This document shows, piece after piece, positions 15,993 through 25,687 of a stretch of 31,464 nt of DNA (the stretch's first letter is position 1; every line of letters begins with the position of its first letter). This stretch comes from a virus. The notes under the pieces are model-generated. The model was not told the DNA's origin. It worked only from the letters and a program-made list of their open reading frames with translations, and ran no database searches. A program made the translations under genes and the position numbers. The stretch is from the IMG/VR virus record IMGVR_UViG_3300033142_001362, positions 1-31,464 of that record; one strand, written 5' to 3'.

Positions 15993-18508
15993 TACAAATT
16001 TTCCACTCCCATTTCGCCGTAGATTGACAACACATTCATTGCGACCGGTAAGTTTTCTTCAATAGTGACCTGACCAAAATCATCCCAACCTAAACTTACA
16101 GTTTTAAAATGTTTTGATGCGTTAGGTTCCACGGTGTCCATTGGTGTTGAAGGCGTTCTGTCGGGTGGACGAACGCCGTTAATAATTGGCATTTTAGAAT
16201 CCAGCATCAAGGCATATACCTGATTCCATCTTTTTTTCCATGATCGGATTTGACTTTTTTGAACGTCAGGGGGGAGCGTTTTAATTTTTGATGTGTAATC
16301 CAGCCCCGCATATAATTGATTACCGGTTCGCTGTGTTGTGATCTGACCACCAATGACTAACTGCAAAGGCTCTACTGCACCATCCACCAATGACCTAACT
16401 TCTAGTCCTTCCAAATGATCTAAACCAGTTATAGTATCGGTACCACCAGCATCAAACACACCGACATAAGAATCTAAATATTCTCGGCCACCGGAATTCA
16501 GTTCGATATCAATTTTACCTGGAGTTCGCTGACCGACGACGACAATTTCACTAATGCCACTATCTCGTCCGGTGGAAACATCCTTTATATCCATACCGGC
16601 GATTTGATGTCGCGTCCACGCAATTGTTCCGGCTGTCCGTGCGTATGTCATGATAGCTAATGTGCCATCTTCCATTACTAAGACGAATAAATTATCTGGA
16701 TGCTGCGCCCAGCATGAGTGGATTGCGATGGGGGCGGTTACGTGTTCTGATATATATGTTAAATCCTGAGACAGCCAATTATTTTCGTTAAACTCATACG
16801 CCATTGCTCTTAATTTTCTGCCGTCGGGGGTTAAATAAAAAATCTTTTCTCCAACCTGAACACCGCGCATATTGTTTGAGCCAAATGAGCTTTGTTGTTC
16901 CACGTGAAAATCATTCCATGTAATTACGCCGCCAGCTGACGTGATAATGTGTTCGCCATTCTCCGCCCCCACCAGTAAGTTCTTTGTCCCCAATAACCAT
17001 TCAATGCGACCAAACTCCCTTAAGGTTATTGTTACTCGCGTTGCATCTGTCGGCGCATTAGGATCAAGATTGTCATCAACATTGCTAAAATCCTCATCAC
17101 TACCTGAAACAGACCCCCACATTGTTTGTCTTTGATCGGGAGTGGCGGCAAGCCAAAGCCTGCCTTCATAATGCGTACCAGTTGCTGGCCAATTAGTATC
17201 TGTCCATTCTGCTGGTGGATTGGAAAACGTCACATTGGTTAAGGGCGTAAACGTATCGCTAGTATGGCTGTATGCTAGTTTTTGAGGCTGAAGGTTCGGA
17301 TGCACGAAATACAACGTCCTCCCAGTAGGAGATTCGATCATGTGTATCTCATCTAACTGATCCTCACTCCACGTCGCATCCATAAACTCACCTAAACCGG
17401 CTGCGGCTGAAGTGGTTGCTGTCCCGATAAAAGTGACCCTCGCTGTTAACGTGTTCTCTGATTCGGCCCTTACCGTGACAAAAAATGTTGCGTTATTAGG
17501 GACAAACGGGAATATTATTTCATGATCTGTAGAGATAACCGAAGCAATATCGACCGCGCCCTGAGTCGTACCAATATTAATGATTAACTTTTCAGTGTTT
17601 TGTTGTGCAACGACAACCGTATGCTCGTCAGTCGGCAGCGCAATCACCGTCGCCTCTTGAGATATTTCGACAAAGTTGGTTGTAACTTCTTCGATTTTTA
17701 CTGAATCTAAAACAATGGCAGAATTAGGATTAATGCAATCCAGCGTTATCCAGAAACCTGCTGCAGCTGGCGTAAATAACAATTCATCACTCATTGCTAA
17801 CGTGATATCTAAATAAGTGCCATCGCCTTCGGTTACGCCAATTTTTACATCGAGAAAATTGCCCAAGAACTCACCACTAATGATAATGCGATATTGAACC
17901 GCTGCGGTGGGGACTGATAGTAGTTGAGCAACACCTGCGTACTCAACACCAACTGGACGAGGAATAAGAGTTACCGTCCCGTCAGCAAATGTCACACTAG
18001 ATAACACATGTGATTTTCGTATCGTCCAACCTAAACCATCAAAAGTGAAATCGGGATTTAAGACATGGTTAATATTGAGTGGTTCTGGCTCTAAATCAAC
18101 ATGACCAATAACGAAACTCGCGGTTGATGAGATAGGGTTATTACTAACGAGCCAATCATCACCTGCGTTGGCAAAACTACCATTTAATAAGAGATTGTCT
18201 CCTAAAAAACTAGCCCCAGCGGCAATAATTAATAGTTTGCCTTGAGCTAAAACAATATCGTAATAGGCAATTAAGGTGTAGTAGCGTTGGCGTGAAACCT
18301 GAAGAGAAAAAGCGCGAGCATTATTACCATCGACCTGACCAAAGTGTTCTAGACCTCGACGACGAAAAGCGCCGCCACGTTTATCAATAAGGACATTCTC
18401 TGCAACAGCCAACCCCTTCTGGTAAACGTCGTCTTCAGATCGACCAAAGTAACGCGGAGAGATCTCGCCAGCTTGAAAAGATGACTCTCGTTTTTGCAAT
18501 TTACCCAT
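15992..18508 (-). CDS. Tail tubular protein B-like (gp12-type nozzle)
   Basis: An 838-aa protein at the position and size of T7 gp12-type tail nozzle or stabilisation proteins. The N-terminus (SSFQAGEISPRYFGRSE, then a KGLAVAENVLIDKRGGAFRRRG segment) is the usual opening of this family. The rest is beta-rich, with a repeated propeller-like pattern (EWLLGTKNLLVGAENGEHIIT; GVQVGEKIFYLTPDGRKLR). ATG 18508 was chosen: it follows the preceding TGA by one base and starts the family-typical N-terminus. The open frame continues to 18583, but that would overlap the upstream gene by 74 bp. It likely forms the distal tail tube with the gp11-like product. Confidence 0.8.
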   Translation of the reverse strand: MGKLQKRESSFQAGEISPRYFGRSEDDVYQKGLAVAENVLIDKRGGAFRRRGLEHFGQVDGNNARAFSLQVSRQRYYTLIAYYDIVLAQGKLLIIAAGASFLGDNLLLNGSFANAGDDWLVSNNPISSTASFVIGHVDLEPEPLNINHVLNPDFTFDGLGWTIRKSHVLSSVTFADGTVTLIPRPVGVEYAGVAQLLSVPTAAVQYRIIISGEFLGNFLDVKIGVTEGDGTYLDITLAMSDELLFTPAAAGFWITLDCINPNSAIVLDSVKIEEVTTNFVEISQEATVIALPTDEHTVVVAQQNTEKLIINIGTTQGAVDIASVISTDHEIIFPFVPNNATFFVTVRAESENTLTARVTFIGTATTSAAAGLGEFMDATWSEDQLDEIHMIESPTGRTLYFVHPNLQPQKLAYSHTSDTFTPLTNVTFSNPPAEWTDTNWPATGTHYEGRLWLAATPDQRQTMWGSVSGSDEDFSNVDDNLDPNAPTDATRVTITLREFGRIEWLLGTKNLLVGAENGEHIITSAGGVITWNDFHVEQQSSFGSNNMRGVQVGEKIFYLTPDGRKLRAMAYEFNENNWLSQDLTYISEHVTAPIAIHSCWAQHPDNLFVLVMEDGTLAIMTYARTAGTIAWTRHQIAGMDIKDVSTGRDSGISEIVVVGQRTPGKIDIELNSGGREYLDSYVGVFDAGGTDTITGLDHLEGLEVRSLVDGAVEPLQLVIGGQITTQRTGNQLYAGLDYTSKIKTLPPDVQKSQIRSWKKRWNQVYALMLDSKMPIINGVRPPDRTPSTPMDTVEPNASKHFKTVSLGWDDFGQVTIEENLPVAMNVLSIYGEMGVENL

Positions 18509-18509
18509 A

Positions 18510-19142
18510 TCATCTAACCACCGTAAAAGCATCGGAACGAGTATTGAATGATCGTCCCTGCATACCATCTGACGCGGCAGCAAGTTTTATTTTATCCGCA
18601 TACATTCCAGCCATGTCTTTTTGTAATGAGCGGCTATTTGTTATGGGGATGGCCAAGTCCATTGCCATTCTGGCTGCCAGCGCCTGATCGAATGCGGGAC
18701 TAAATTTATTTGTATCTACGACCTGAATCAAACAGCGCATAAAAATACGTGCTGCATTATTTGCTAGAATATGATCGCCTTCACGCGACCAATCAATACG
18801 GGTTTCGCGCCCCATTCCTGTTCCGCCGCGAGCAGTAGAACGAAAAGAATTCTCTTCATGTCCTGGTTCGCCACCTAGTGAAACCTGTAATACACGAATA
18901 ACCTCTGGTGGTATTTGAAATGCTTTACTGTATCCGTAGATAGGCGTATCAACTAACTCGACTGGTTCTAAACGCTTAACAGCAAATGTCCACTCTCTTT
19001 CTTCCAGAACAGCATCACGCAACAGCGCATAATTAGCCTTACATAATTTTGCTTCTACGCTGTTATCGTTTAACGATATGATTAAATCAGCACCCAACCA
19101 ACCTAGTGCTAAATTGCATATCTCAACCGGAGAGATAGCCAT
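18510..19142 (-). CDS. Tail tubular protein A-like (gp11-type head-tail adaptor)
   Basis: A 210-aa protein with the features of gp11-type adaptors: VEICNLALGWLGADLI at the N-terminus, a conserved CKANYALLRDAVLEEREWTFA helix around residues 33-53, then a RLEPVE and GYSKAFQIPPEVIRVLQV stretch. Its length fits the family (about 190-220 aa). It is encoded immediately before the gp12-like gene, the same order as in T7-type phages. It probably closes the portal channel and connects the tail nozzle. ATG 19142 is placed 3 nt after the preceding stop. Confidence 0.8.
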   Translation of the reverse strand: MAISPVEICNLALGWLGADLIISLNDNSVEAKLCKANYALLRDAVLEEREWTFAVKRLEPVELVDTPIYGYSKAFQIPPEVIRVLQVSLGGEPGHEENSFRSTARGGTGMGRETRIDWSREGDHILANNAARIFMRCLIQVVDTNKFSPAFDQALAARMAMDLAIPITNSRSLQKDMAGMYADKIKLAAASDGMQGRSFNTRSDAFTVVR

Positions 19143-19145
19143 AAG

Positions 19146-19328
19146 TTAACTCAACTCTTCTGCTTTTTTTTCCAGCTTTTCGCGGGTTTTTTTTGTTTTA
19201 ACTTTAGGACAAAAAGATTTTACTCGTTCAACCGGTAATCCGAATTGCGCCGCTACTTCTTCTGGCGTACTACCAGCTGCAACCATATTGCGAATTTTAA
19301 CTGACTGACCTAATGTAATTTTTTTCAT
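19146..19328 (-). CDS. Small HTH-like protein in the head module
   Basis: A 60-aa basic protein. Residues 20-40 (TPEEVAAQFGLPVERVKSF) read as a helix-turn-helix, and the C-terminus is a Lys/Glu-rich helix. It lies between two structural genes with only 2-4 nt between stops and starts, so it is part of the same operon. It could be a small DNA-binding regulator carried in the late operon or a minor structural protein; the sequence does not settle which. Confidence 0.55.
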   Translation of the reverse strand: MKKITLGQSVKIRNMVAAGSTPEEVAAQFGLPVERVKSFCPKVKTKKTREKLEKKAEELS

Positions 19329-19330
19329 AT

Positions 19331-19633
19331 TTACGCGTCCACTAATGGTGCAACAACTAAGCCGCGAGTTGGTGTGTGGTAAACACCTGAATCCGCTGTA
19401 AGCGTGACGCCGATATCAATTACAAAAGCCGCATCTTGCGCAGCAACAACAACTGTTCCGGTTGTTGGTGTGATGGTGTAAACCAGCTCACTGCCTCCAG
19501 GTACATCTGCCTGTAGTCCAGTTTCAATCGTTCGGGTAATACAACGGGTATAAGTAATAAAAATTACACCATCTATTGTAATAACAGCAAGATCATCTCC
19601 CGCTGTATACTCAGGTAAGTCTACCAATGCCAT
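19331..19633 (-). CDS. Small beta-rich structural protein (decoration candidate)
   Basis: A 100-aa protein of V/I/T-rich beta strands with no signal peptide. The two Cys-containing strands near residues 30-35 are the only distinctive points. Between capsid and head-tail adaptor genes, small proteins of this size and composition are often capsid decoration or head-completion proteins, but no diagnostic motif is present. The spacing to both neighbours is tight (2 nt and 9 nt). Confidence 0.5.
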   Translation of the reverse strand: MALVDLPEYTAGDDLAVITIDGVIFITYTRCITRTIETGLQADVPGGSELVYTITPTTGTVVVAAQDAAFVIDIGVTLTADSGVYHTPTRGLVVAPLVDA

Positions 19634-19642
19634 GATGTTCTC

Positions 19643-20062
19643 CTATGGTGTTGCGACTAGACCGCTTTCACGCATCCAATCAATCAACATATTAAAAGCG
19701 TTATCAATAATGTTTGTGCTGCCATCATTACTCGTCACAATTGTCGTGCCGACACCGATTAAAATATCGTTAGCAGACACGTCAAGAATGTTTACGGTTT
19801 GAGTAATGTTATTAACACTGTCAATATCAGCGAATGTATAAATAGACGCACCGGTTGCGGATAATTGATTATTGTCGCGCATGTGTGTTGCGAGTGTTCG
19901 CAGGCCATTTAAAATTTCATTGTGACGATTAAGGTTAACTGTTGCTCCGATGACACAAATAATCGCATCGTCATCGGGAGCCAGTACTGTATCTGTCTGA
20001 ACAACTAATAATTTGTCGCCTGTGTTGTTAGGTAAGACAGTCATCTCATATTGTTCTGCCAT
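19643..20062 (-). CDS. Capsid-adjacent structural protein
   Basis: A 139-aa protein of mixed beta and helix, downstream of the capsid gene. ATG 20062 is chosen because GGAG stands 7 nt upstream. The in-frame TTG 12 bp earlier would use that same region as coding. It contains a repeated pattern of NxTQ/NIxDV near residues 85-110. Likely a minor head protein or decoration protein by position. No family could be named. Confidence 0.5.
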   Translation of the reverse strand: MAEQYEMTVLPNNTGDKLLVVQTDTVLAPDDDAIICVIGATVNLNRHNEILNGLRTLATHMRDNNQLSATGASIYTFADIDSVNNITQTVNILDVSANDILIGVGTTIVTSNDGSTNIIDNAFNMLIDWMRESGLVATP

Positions 20063-20098
20063 GATGAACTCCAATTAAGCCGTCCGTGGCCATTATGA

Positions 20099-20977
20099 TT
20101 AGATTGTGTCGGCGAACTTGCCCCAAACGATATGCTCATCTTCCACACGAACTGCACCGAATGTTGACTCACAGTAAATTCTCCACGCAAATGAAACGCT
20201 TGGATCTTCCTGAACGCGAACCAACATATCTTTATTCACTTGAAGACCTAAAGCGCGCTTAGTCATGGCAAAACAGTCAAGTTGATCAACTGAAGGAACA
20301 TTAAGGCGGGTAGAATAAATCCACGTAAAACCTAACCAGTTGGGTGCAATGCCATACTGTTGTAACTGCTGAAGGCGAACGTAATCTGATGATGTATTCT
20401 CGGTCAACTGCATGAGCTTACGAACCTGCTTAGGCCCAACAACAAAAACTTTCGGCTCACTCGGGTCGATATCATTATTCATGAATCGTTCTTGAACTTC
20501 TGTTACCGCGTCAAAAGTGATGCCGGTTGTATAATCACCGACTACCTGATTACCTGCGTTTACAACAGCAAGATCATAAGTCGTTACACCATCACCATCC
20601 AATGCGAGACCCGTTGCAGCGGTAATGATTTCATCATCCCACGCACGGCGCATCGACATCGCTAATGACATAGCTAAATTACTATTAGGATCGACCAACA
20701 TCTGAACGATATCTTCGCTCTCAGTTGAATCGGCGTTGTGATATGTTTTTGCAACAGATAATCGACGAGACCAAGGCGTGTCAGCAACGGGTGTTGCGAC
20801 TAAACGACCTGATTTGAGACTCGCGTCACTAGACCCCAAACGCTCCCACGCATGATCCTTGCCATTAGTGCCACGCTCCATAAGATGTGGACGGAGTTTT
20901 GTTTCGCTTTGCTGCGCCAAGTGACGCAAGGTATTCTCGAACGTCGATATATATACATTATCAACAGTATTAGCCAT
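20099..20977 (-). CDS. Major capsid protein
   Basis: A 292-aa protein placed directly after the scaffold gene. It resembles the short major capsid proteins of BPP-1-type podophages: an N-terminal arm ending with a LRPHLMERG-type segment, LSVAKTYHNAD, a DDEIITAATG turn after a long helix, and a C-terminal half with KVFVVGPKQVRKLM followed by GFTWIYSTRL and a final beta region. It is an HK97-type fold by analogy only. It has a good GGAG ribosome-binding site 7-8 nt before ATG 20977 and its own consensus promoter about 135 bp upstream, fitting the need for high expression. Confidence 0.8.
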   Translation of the reverse strand: MANTVDNVYISTFENTLRHLAQQSETKLRPHLMERGTNGKDHAWERLGSSDASLKSGRLVATPVADTPWSRRLSVAKTYHNADSTESEDIVQMLVDPNSNLAMSLAMSMRRAWDDEIITAATGLALDGDGVTTYDLAVVNAGNQVVGDYTTGITFDAVTEVQERFMNNDIDPSEPKVFVVGPKQVRKLMQLTENTSSDYVRLQQLQQYGIAPNWLGFTWIYSTRLNVPSVDQLDCFAMTKRALGLQVNKDMLVRVQEDPSVSFAWRIYCESTFGAVRVEDEHIVWGKFADTI

Positions 20978-21112
20978 GATCGGCTCCTATATTACTTAGA
21001 AATAAAATTTCGTCGTAAGATAGGCACCAATCGCGGCGGTCTTTTTCGGCTTACTGATTGCTGTCAGTCGCAGTATTTTGTGGGTCTAATAAACAGATGA
21101 GGCCACCGACAA

Positions 21113-21141
21113 TATATAACACTGGCGTTATTTTTTGTCAA
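21113..21141 (-). promoter_or_regulatory. Consensus sigma70 promoter for capsid gene
   Basis: On the minus strand TTGACA (21141-21136) is followed after exactly 17 bp by TATATA (21118-21113), preceded by TG at the extended -10 position. Transcription would start near 21106 and leave a leader of about 130 nt before the capsid ATG. The leader also contains a short CTGA/TCAG hairpin. Confidence 0.75.
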
Positions 21142-21145
21142 CTTG

Positions 21146-22012
21146 TTAAGTATCAAGCGAGGCCCTGAAGGCATCTGTTTCGTTTTTTTTGCGTCCAACT
21201 TCGGCATACTTATGTAACTCAAAATTACGTTTCACTGCCGCGTCATGATCAGGGTGACTGTTATTTAATAACGGGCCATCTTTATCGGCCCACAGTTCAG
21301 CTATACGAAGTGTAGCTTCACTTGGCGTCATAACTGATGACTGATCATTTGGCTGTCTACCAATATTGACACCTTCCCCCTCAAACCCCTTAAGCACTTT
21401 GTCTAACGCTTTCATGTCATCAAGATTCAGTTGGCCGCTTTCAACAGCGGTCACAAAGTCCTCACTAAAACCGGTTTGTTTTACGAAGTGACCAAGACTA
21501 GAAACCTTCTCGTTATAAGTTCCACCCCATTCATCTTTTAAACGATTAACATGTTGATCCCGACTTCCAGCGGCCAGATCTAATTTGCCCTCATAATCGC
21601 TCGTAATCGCATCAGCAATCCCCTTCATTTGATCTTGCGTTACGCCTAGGTCGTGAGCCTTCCCCGTCAAGGCGGTCATGCTCTCTTTTATCTGGTCAGG
21701 AACAGACCCCAGATCATAATCAGCTGAATTTTTTGGACGCCCCAGTCTATTCCAGACGTCATCCCATGCTTCGTCGGGATTTGGTTTTGCTATTAGGTTT
21801 GGTAGTTTTGCCATTAACTCAGTATTGAACTTATTACGATCATCAACTGATGCGTCGGTACTGGGAAGACGAATTGCGGTACTCCTAAAATTACGTCCAT
21901 CAATAGCAATTTTGGCCAGTGTCTCAATGTTTTTTACATTTTCCAGTACACCGCTTGACTGCATCTCAACGGGCAACTCGCTGCGCCAGTCTTCAGGTAG
22001 TTCTAAACTCAT
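21146..22012 (-). CDS. Scaffolding protein
   Basis: A 288-aa, acidic, helical protein placed between portal-side small gene and capsid gene. The N-terminus opens with the usual DWRSELP pattern of podophage scaffolds. A second landmark is the PNPDEAWDDVWNRLGRPKNSADYDL segment (about 78-102), which matches the family's dY motif after G-x-P. The C-terminal 60 residues are helical and rich in Lys/Asp, fitting the capsid-binding end. ATG 22012 overlaps the preceding TGA (ATGA, 22009-22012), indicating coupling. The protein is expected to leave the procapsid during packaging. Confidence 0.75.
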   Translation of the reverse strand: MSLELPEDWRSELPVEMQSSGVLENVKNIETLAKIAIDGRNFRSTAIRLPSTDASVDDRNKFNTELMAKLPNLIAKPNPDEAWDDVWNRLGRPKNSADYDLGSVPDQIKESMTALTGKAHDLGVTQDQMKGIADAITSDYEGKLDLAAGSRDQHVNRLKDEWGGTYNEKVSSLGHFVKQTGFSEDFVTAVESGQLNLDDMKALDKVLKGFEGEGVNIGRQPNDQSSVMTPSEATLRIAELWADKDGPLLNNSHPDHDAAVKRNFELHKYAEVGRKKNETDAFRASLDT

Positions 22013-22245
22013 AATTGTTTTCCTTCTGTTCGCCAGTTGGCGAGTTGTCTTAAGTAAGCGACTACATCCCGTCGCCCCAGGTTGTAGTAGGTTTCGTGTG
22101 AGTCGCCGCCCAATAATTCACCGTCGTAAAATTCTTCTTCCAGAATACGGATGATTTCTTTTCCCGCTTCTGATTGCATAAAACCTGACACCAAACTCTG
22201 CTTATGCGCGAGTCTGGCTTTTATTTTGTCGATGCCCTGACTCAC
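22009..22245 (-). CDS. Small conserved head-module protein
   Basis: A 78-aa helical protein starting at GTG 22245, which overlaps the portal stop by one base. It contains an E-rich centre (IRILEEEFYDGELLGG) and a C-terminal R-R-D-V-V-A-Y-L-R-Q-L pattern. Small proteins with this layout are common between portal and scaffold genes of BPP-1-type podophages; their function is not established. No membrane or signal sequence. Confidence 0.6.
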   Translation of the reverse strand: MSQGIDKIKARLAHKQSLVSGFMQSEAGKEIIRILEEEFYDGELLGGDSHETYYNLGRRDVVAYLRQLANWRTEGKQL

Positions 22246-23897
22246 TATGCTGGCCCCTCGACACCGGCTTCCTGTAATGATTGCGCGCCAGCGCCAACAG
22301 CTTGCATTGCCTGTCCCTGCATTCCTGCCTGCTCCAGTTGTTGTTGCTGTAATGCATCTTGCTTTTCAGCGTCAACCATTTCATCAACTTCTTCTTTAGA
22401 GCGAACAATCGTTGCAGGAACATTTGCCGCTTTCGCCATTTCGCGTCCGTAGTTTTGAGCATCAGGCAGCATCCTTAGTTCAGGATATAACTCGCCCAAC
22501 TCAGCCATGTCTCTCATCCATTGCGACATAGCACCCAACATATCTGATTTTTGAGCGCGCCCCATCGGCCCAATGTATTCCACATCTAACTCAGCACTTT
22601 GTTCGGCTAATACATCAGGCATCGGGGGAAATTGTCCGGCACGAAAAAGAATTTTAAACGTGCGCTCCAACATGGGGTTCAAGAAGTCAGTTTGCAGTCG
22701 TCCAAAAACAGGGCCGAGTAATCGCTGCATCAAATCGTAACGTGCATTTACTTCTGTTGCGGTCATCGCAGGGCTTTCCTTCAGCTCTAGACGATCAACC
22801 AAGAACATACGATTAATATTCTGCCTTAGATCCATTATTAATCCTTCAGCAACATCAAAACGCGCACCAGACTCATAGACTTTTGCGCCATTAATATCTC
22901 GAACAACCGTCAAGCCTCCGGCGCTTAAATCCAGATCAGAAAGAAGTCCGCGCTCTGTTACTAATGAAGGAGGATCAATCGCTTTTGCTGCTGCACTTAA
23001 CCGCTGCTCAACCATTGTGTTTAACGTCATTACATCTGATATCGCAATCGTACCTGCACCAAAACCCCACATAGAACCGGATGCTTTTTGATAACGGGGG
23101 AGATATGCTGGCATCTCGTAATAACCACCGACGTCACCTATTTCATCGGCACTAGCATGAAGAATATATTTACTTTCAAACGGACGCTGTTCAGGCGTTA
23201 ATAATGTAGATGTATTTGCTTTTTCTTTTCCTTTTCGAGGGTAGATAGCAAAAATAACAGTGTGTTTTTCATCAGCTTGTCCTGGTTGCTTCGCTTTTTC
23301 TTTTATATGATCTGGAACCTTCTCACCAAACTTCGTTAAGATCTGTAATGCTGTCCACTGAAGACGACGGAAGAAATGTTCGATCTGACCTTTGTGATTC
23401 TGTTCAAAGTAAACCTCACGAATGGGGAGCGCAGAAAAATCAATCCCTTTCCATTCCACTTCGCTTTCTGCTTCCTCAATAATGCAGGAATTACCAAAAC
23501 AAACTAAGTCCTGATATGACTCGTTTACTTCTAAGTTGAAATCTGAGTCCTGTAGTGCATACCAGATTGTTTCAGCACATGATTGTAACCACTCAGTGGC
23601 CGCGTCTTCCAGATTCAAATTGTCATTGCGAAAACGTAGGCTGAACCATCGGGTACTTGGACTGGTTAATGCGCCATGAATTGAACTGGCCAATGTATTA
23701 GCTGCCAAAATAGCGGTTGAATCAAACACGTCCCTGCCCCGCCTCCAATCAATTTCATGCTCACTCGATTGATCTTGAAAAAACTTACCGCCTCTTAATG
23801 GGGTAATAAATTTCTCAATCAAATCCCAGTCTTGCTCAACCGTTTTTCTGATACTCCACAGTGCATCATAACGCTGCTTTATTTCTTGTGCGTTCAT
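22245..23897 (-). CDS. Portal (head-to-tail connector) protein
   Basis: A 550-aa protein of the podophage head-to-tail connector family (length normally about 500-560). The N-terminus has QRYDALWSIRKTVEQDWDLI with aromatic/charged spacing and the DSTAILAANTLASSIHGALTSPSTRWF region, both family hallmarks. The central part contains an R-L-S-A-A-A-K-A stem helix candidate near residues 305-315. The C-terminus is Gln/Ala-rich (QDALQQQQLEQAG) and probably disordered. It is encoded after the large terminase subunit and before the scaffold, the canonical place. Forms the dodecameric ring through which DNA enters. Confidence 0.85.
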   Translation of the reverse strand: MNAQEIKQRYDALWSIRKTVEQDWDLIEKFITPLRGGKFFQDQSSEHEIDWRRGRDVFDSTAILAANTLASSIHGALTSPSTRWFSLRFRNDNLNLEDAATEWLQSCAETIWYALQDSDFNLEVNESYQDLVCFGNSCIIEEAESEVEWKGIDFSALPIREVYFEQNHKGQIEHFFRRLQWTALQILTKFGEKVPDHIKEKAKQPGQADEKHTVIFAIYPRKGKEKANTSTLLTPEQRPFESKYILHASADEIGDVGGYYEMPAYLPRYQKASGSMWGFGAGTIAISDVMTLNTMVEQRLSAAAKAIDPPSLVTERGLLSDLDLSAGGLTVVRDINGAKVYESGARFDVAEGLIMDLRQNINRMFLVDRLELKESPAMTATEVNARYDLMQRLLGPVFGRLQTDFLNPMLERTFKILFRAGQFPPMPDVLAEQSAELDVEYIGPMGRAQKSDMLGAMSQWMRDMAELGELYPELRMLPDAQNYGREMAKAANVPATIVRSKEEVDEMVDAEKQDALQQQQLEQAGMQGQAMQAVGAGAQSLQEAGVEGPA

Positions 23898-24012
23898 GAC
23901 GCCCCCATTTGTCTCTTATGATAAATAAAATTTTTTCTTGCAATGGCTTCTTCTTTTTTTTTAATAAAATTAAAATCATCAGTCCGCGTTTTTCTATTTA
24001 AAGATCAAACGA

Positions 24013-25518
24013 CTAATGACATTGACGTTTTACTTTTGGTTTAAAATGTCGCCTATCCGGTCTCTCTGCATGACGAACACTCATCACGGCATAGCGAGTC
24101 GCCGCCATAATGTCGTCATCTTTATCGACGATCTTGTGATCCTTATGGTGGTAATTCCTGAACTCCTGAAACCACTCAGCTAGATGATCGAAAACTTTTA
24201 ATCGCCCTTCCTTCATTCGTGTACTCATCTCTACCAAACCAGGCATAACCTGAATCCCGCCCATACCTTCTTCTTGCCCCTCCTTTGGTGGGTTGGTAAA
24301 TTTATCTTTAAGCAGGTTGACTCCGTACATTCGGTATTGCCCCTGAATAGAATCCCCCATACCAAATTGTTTGTTTCCGTCGTGAGGCCATGCGATAGGG
24401 ATTCGACCTCCGTCACGTTGATTAATGTAAGGAGCGATTTCGACAATCTCTCTTTTTTCGACACAAAGAACATCGTAAATATAAATAGTGGTTGTCTCTG
24501 GATCGACAGCAATCCAAACGACAGCGGTGGGATGGGTGTAGCCGAAATCTATGCCGGCAATTCGTGGCCAGTGGTCTTGTATCGGAAAAGCGGGAATTGA
24601 AATATCTTCTTGAGCATAAGGAAAAACCAGACCCGAACCCAAAACAGGTTCACCTTCTGACCGCATCTTTATTTCGTGCGGCATCATGGCTGTCATAGCG
24701 GCGGTAATTTTTTCTTCAGTTAAGTGACCTTCTGCGCCACTACGTCTGAATTGTTTCTCAAATTGAACGGAGTATTTTCCTAAATCTAAAAAAAAGGTAG
24801 TGCCGGCGACATCTTTCCATCCGGCTTTATGCAATGACCACGCAGAATCTTCTGCGTCCATTAATTTGACGACACCTGTCGTTCCGTTCTCAGGAGTAAA
24901 GGTCATGAGAATAACCCCACCTGTATCAACAACAGACCGAATGGCTTGCGACATTATCTGCTCTGGTGGCTCTTCATCTAACCAGTTAATATCTGCCTTA
25001 TGCCCCATCCATGTTTCTTTAGGCATGTCGTAAGCTAAAAGCGTTACTTTTGACCAGCCGCCTGAGACATGCTTAACCCAAACGTGATACTTGGCTTCGG
25101 GGACACCAGGTTTTCGCATGGCGTCACCGATCAAGTGTTTCGGTATCCAGCCTGTCCCCCATGATGCGTGAAAAGTGGGATCGCCAAATAAGGCGTTCTG
25201 AATAAGGTCACGGGTTTTTTCATTATTCTTACCAGCGGCCACTACCTTCACCGGACTGGTGTAACGTCTGCCTTCCCACCAATCAGGGTAGAGACCTGTT
25301 GCGTGGTAAGCGACTTCCGCTCCACCACAATGAGTTTTACCGATACGATTCCCCGCTCTAAGGCAGCGGAACTTTCCTAAGTCATTATGAAATGAAATTT
25401 GGTATTGATACGGATCATAATGATCTATAGCGTTCGTTGATTCGTGCTTTTCTAATTCCAGATACAGCTCATCTAAGTCAGATAACAAGCCTGAAATATC
25501 TGGAGCCGAGTTAGACAT
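24013..25518 (-). CDS. terL: Terminase large subunit
   Basis: A 501-aa packaging motor. Walker A is GNRIGKT at residues 56-62 in a RCLRAGNRIGKTHCGG context. The Walker B-like strand ends in INWLDEE (about 177-183), and TFTPENGTTG (about 206-215) is the coupling motif region. The C-terminal nuclease half starts near GIDFGYTHPTA (Asp324) and has further acidic residues at DDDIMAATRYA (468-470). No deletions in these motifs. The gene starts at ATG 25518 with GGAGG 6-7 nt upstream. Its partner small subunit is not adjacent: two plus-strand genes and a gene-free stretch lie between. Confidence 0.92.
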   Translation of the reverse strand: MSNSAPDISGLLSDLDELYLELEKHESTNAIDHYDPYQYQISFHNDLGKFRCLRAGNRIGKTHCGGAEVAYHATGLYPDWWEGRRYTSPVKVVAAGKNNEKTRDLIQNALFGDPTFHASWGTGWIPKHLIGDAMRKPGVPEAKYHVWVKHVSGGWSKVTLLAYDMPKETWMGHKADINWLDEEPPEQIMSQAIRSVVDTGGVILMTFTPENGTTGVVKLMDAEDSAWSLHKAGWKDVAGTTFFLDLGKYSVQFEKQFRRSGAEGHLTEEKITAAMTAMMPHEIKMRSEGEPVLGSGLVFPYAQEDISIPAFPIQDHWPRIAGIDFGYTHPTAVVWIAVDPETTTIYIYDVLCVEKREIVEIAPYINQRDGGRIPIAWPHDGNKQFGMGDSIQGQYRMYGVNLLKDKFTNPPKEGQEEGMGGIQVMPGLVEMSTRMKEGRLKVFDHLAEWFQEFRNYHHKDHKIVDKDDDIMAATRYAVMSVRHAERPDRRHFKPKVKRQCH

Positions 25519-25687
25519 ACGTCCTCCATAAAAAGATCAAAAAAAATGTAAATATTTTTTGGTGGGCGATATTCAATAAAAAAATAAAAAAAATAAGAAA
25601 CTATTTGGTAAAAAAAAGAGTCTGAATTATTGCAACTAACGATGCAAAAACACTCATCTATTTTTTTTAAGAGGTAGCCCCAAAAAA

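Noticed and set aside
18509-18583. N-terminal extension of the gp12-like gene
   Set aside because: It overlaps the gp11-like gene by 74 bp. ATG 18508 gives the family-typical N-terminus.
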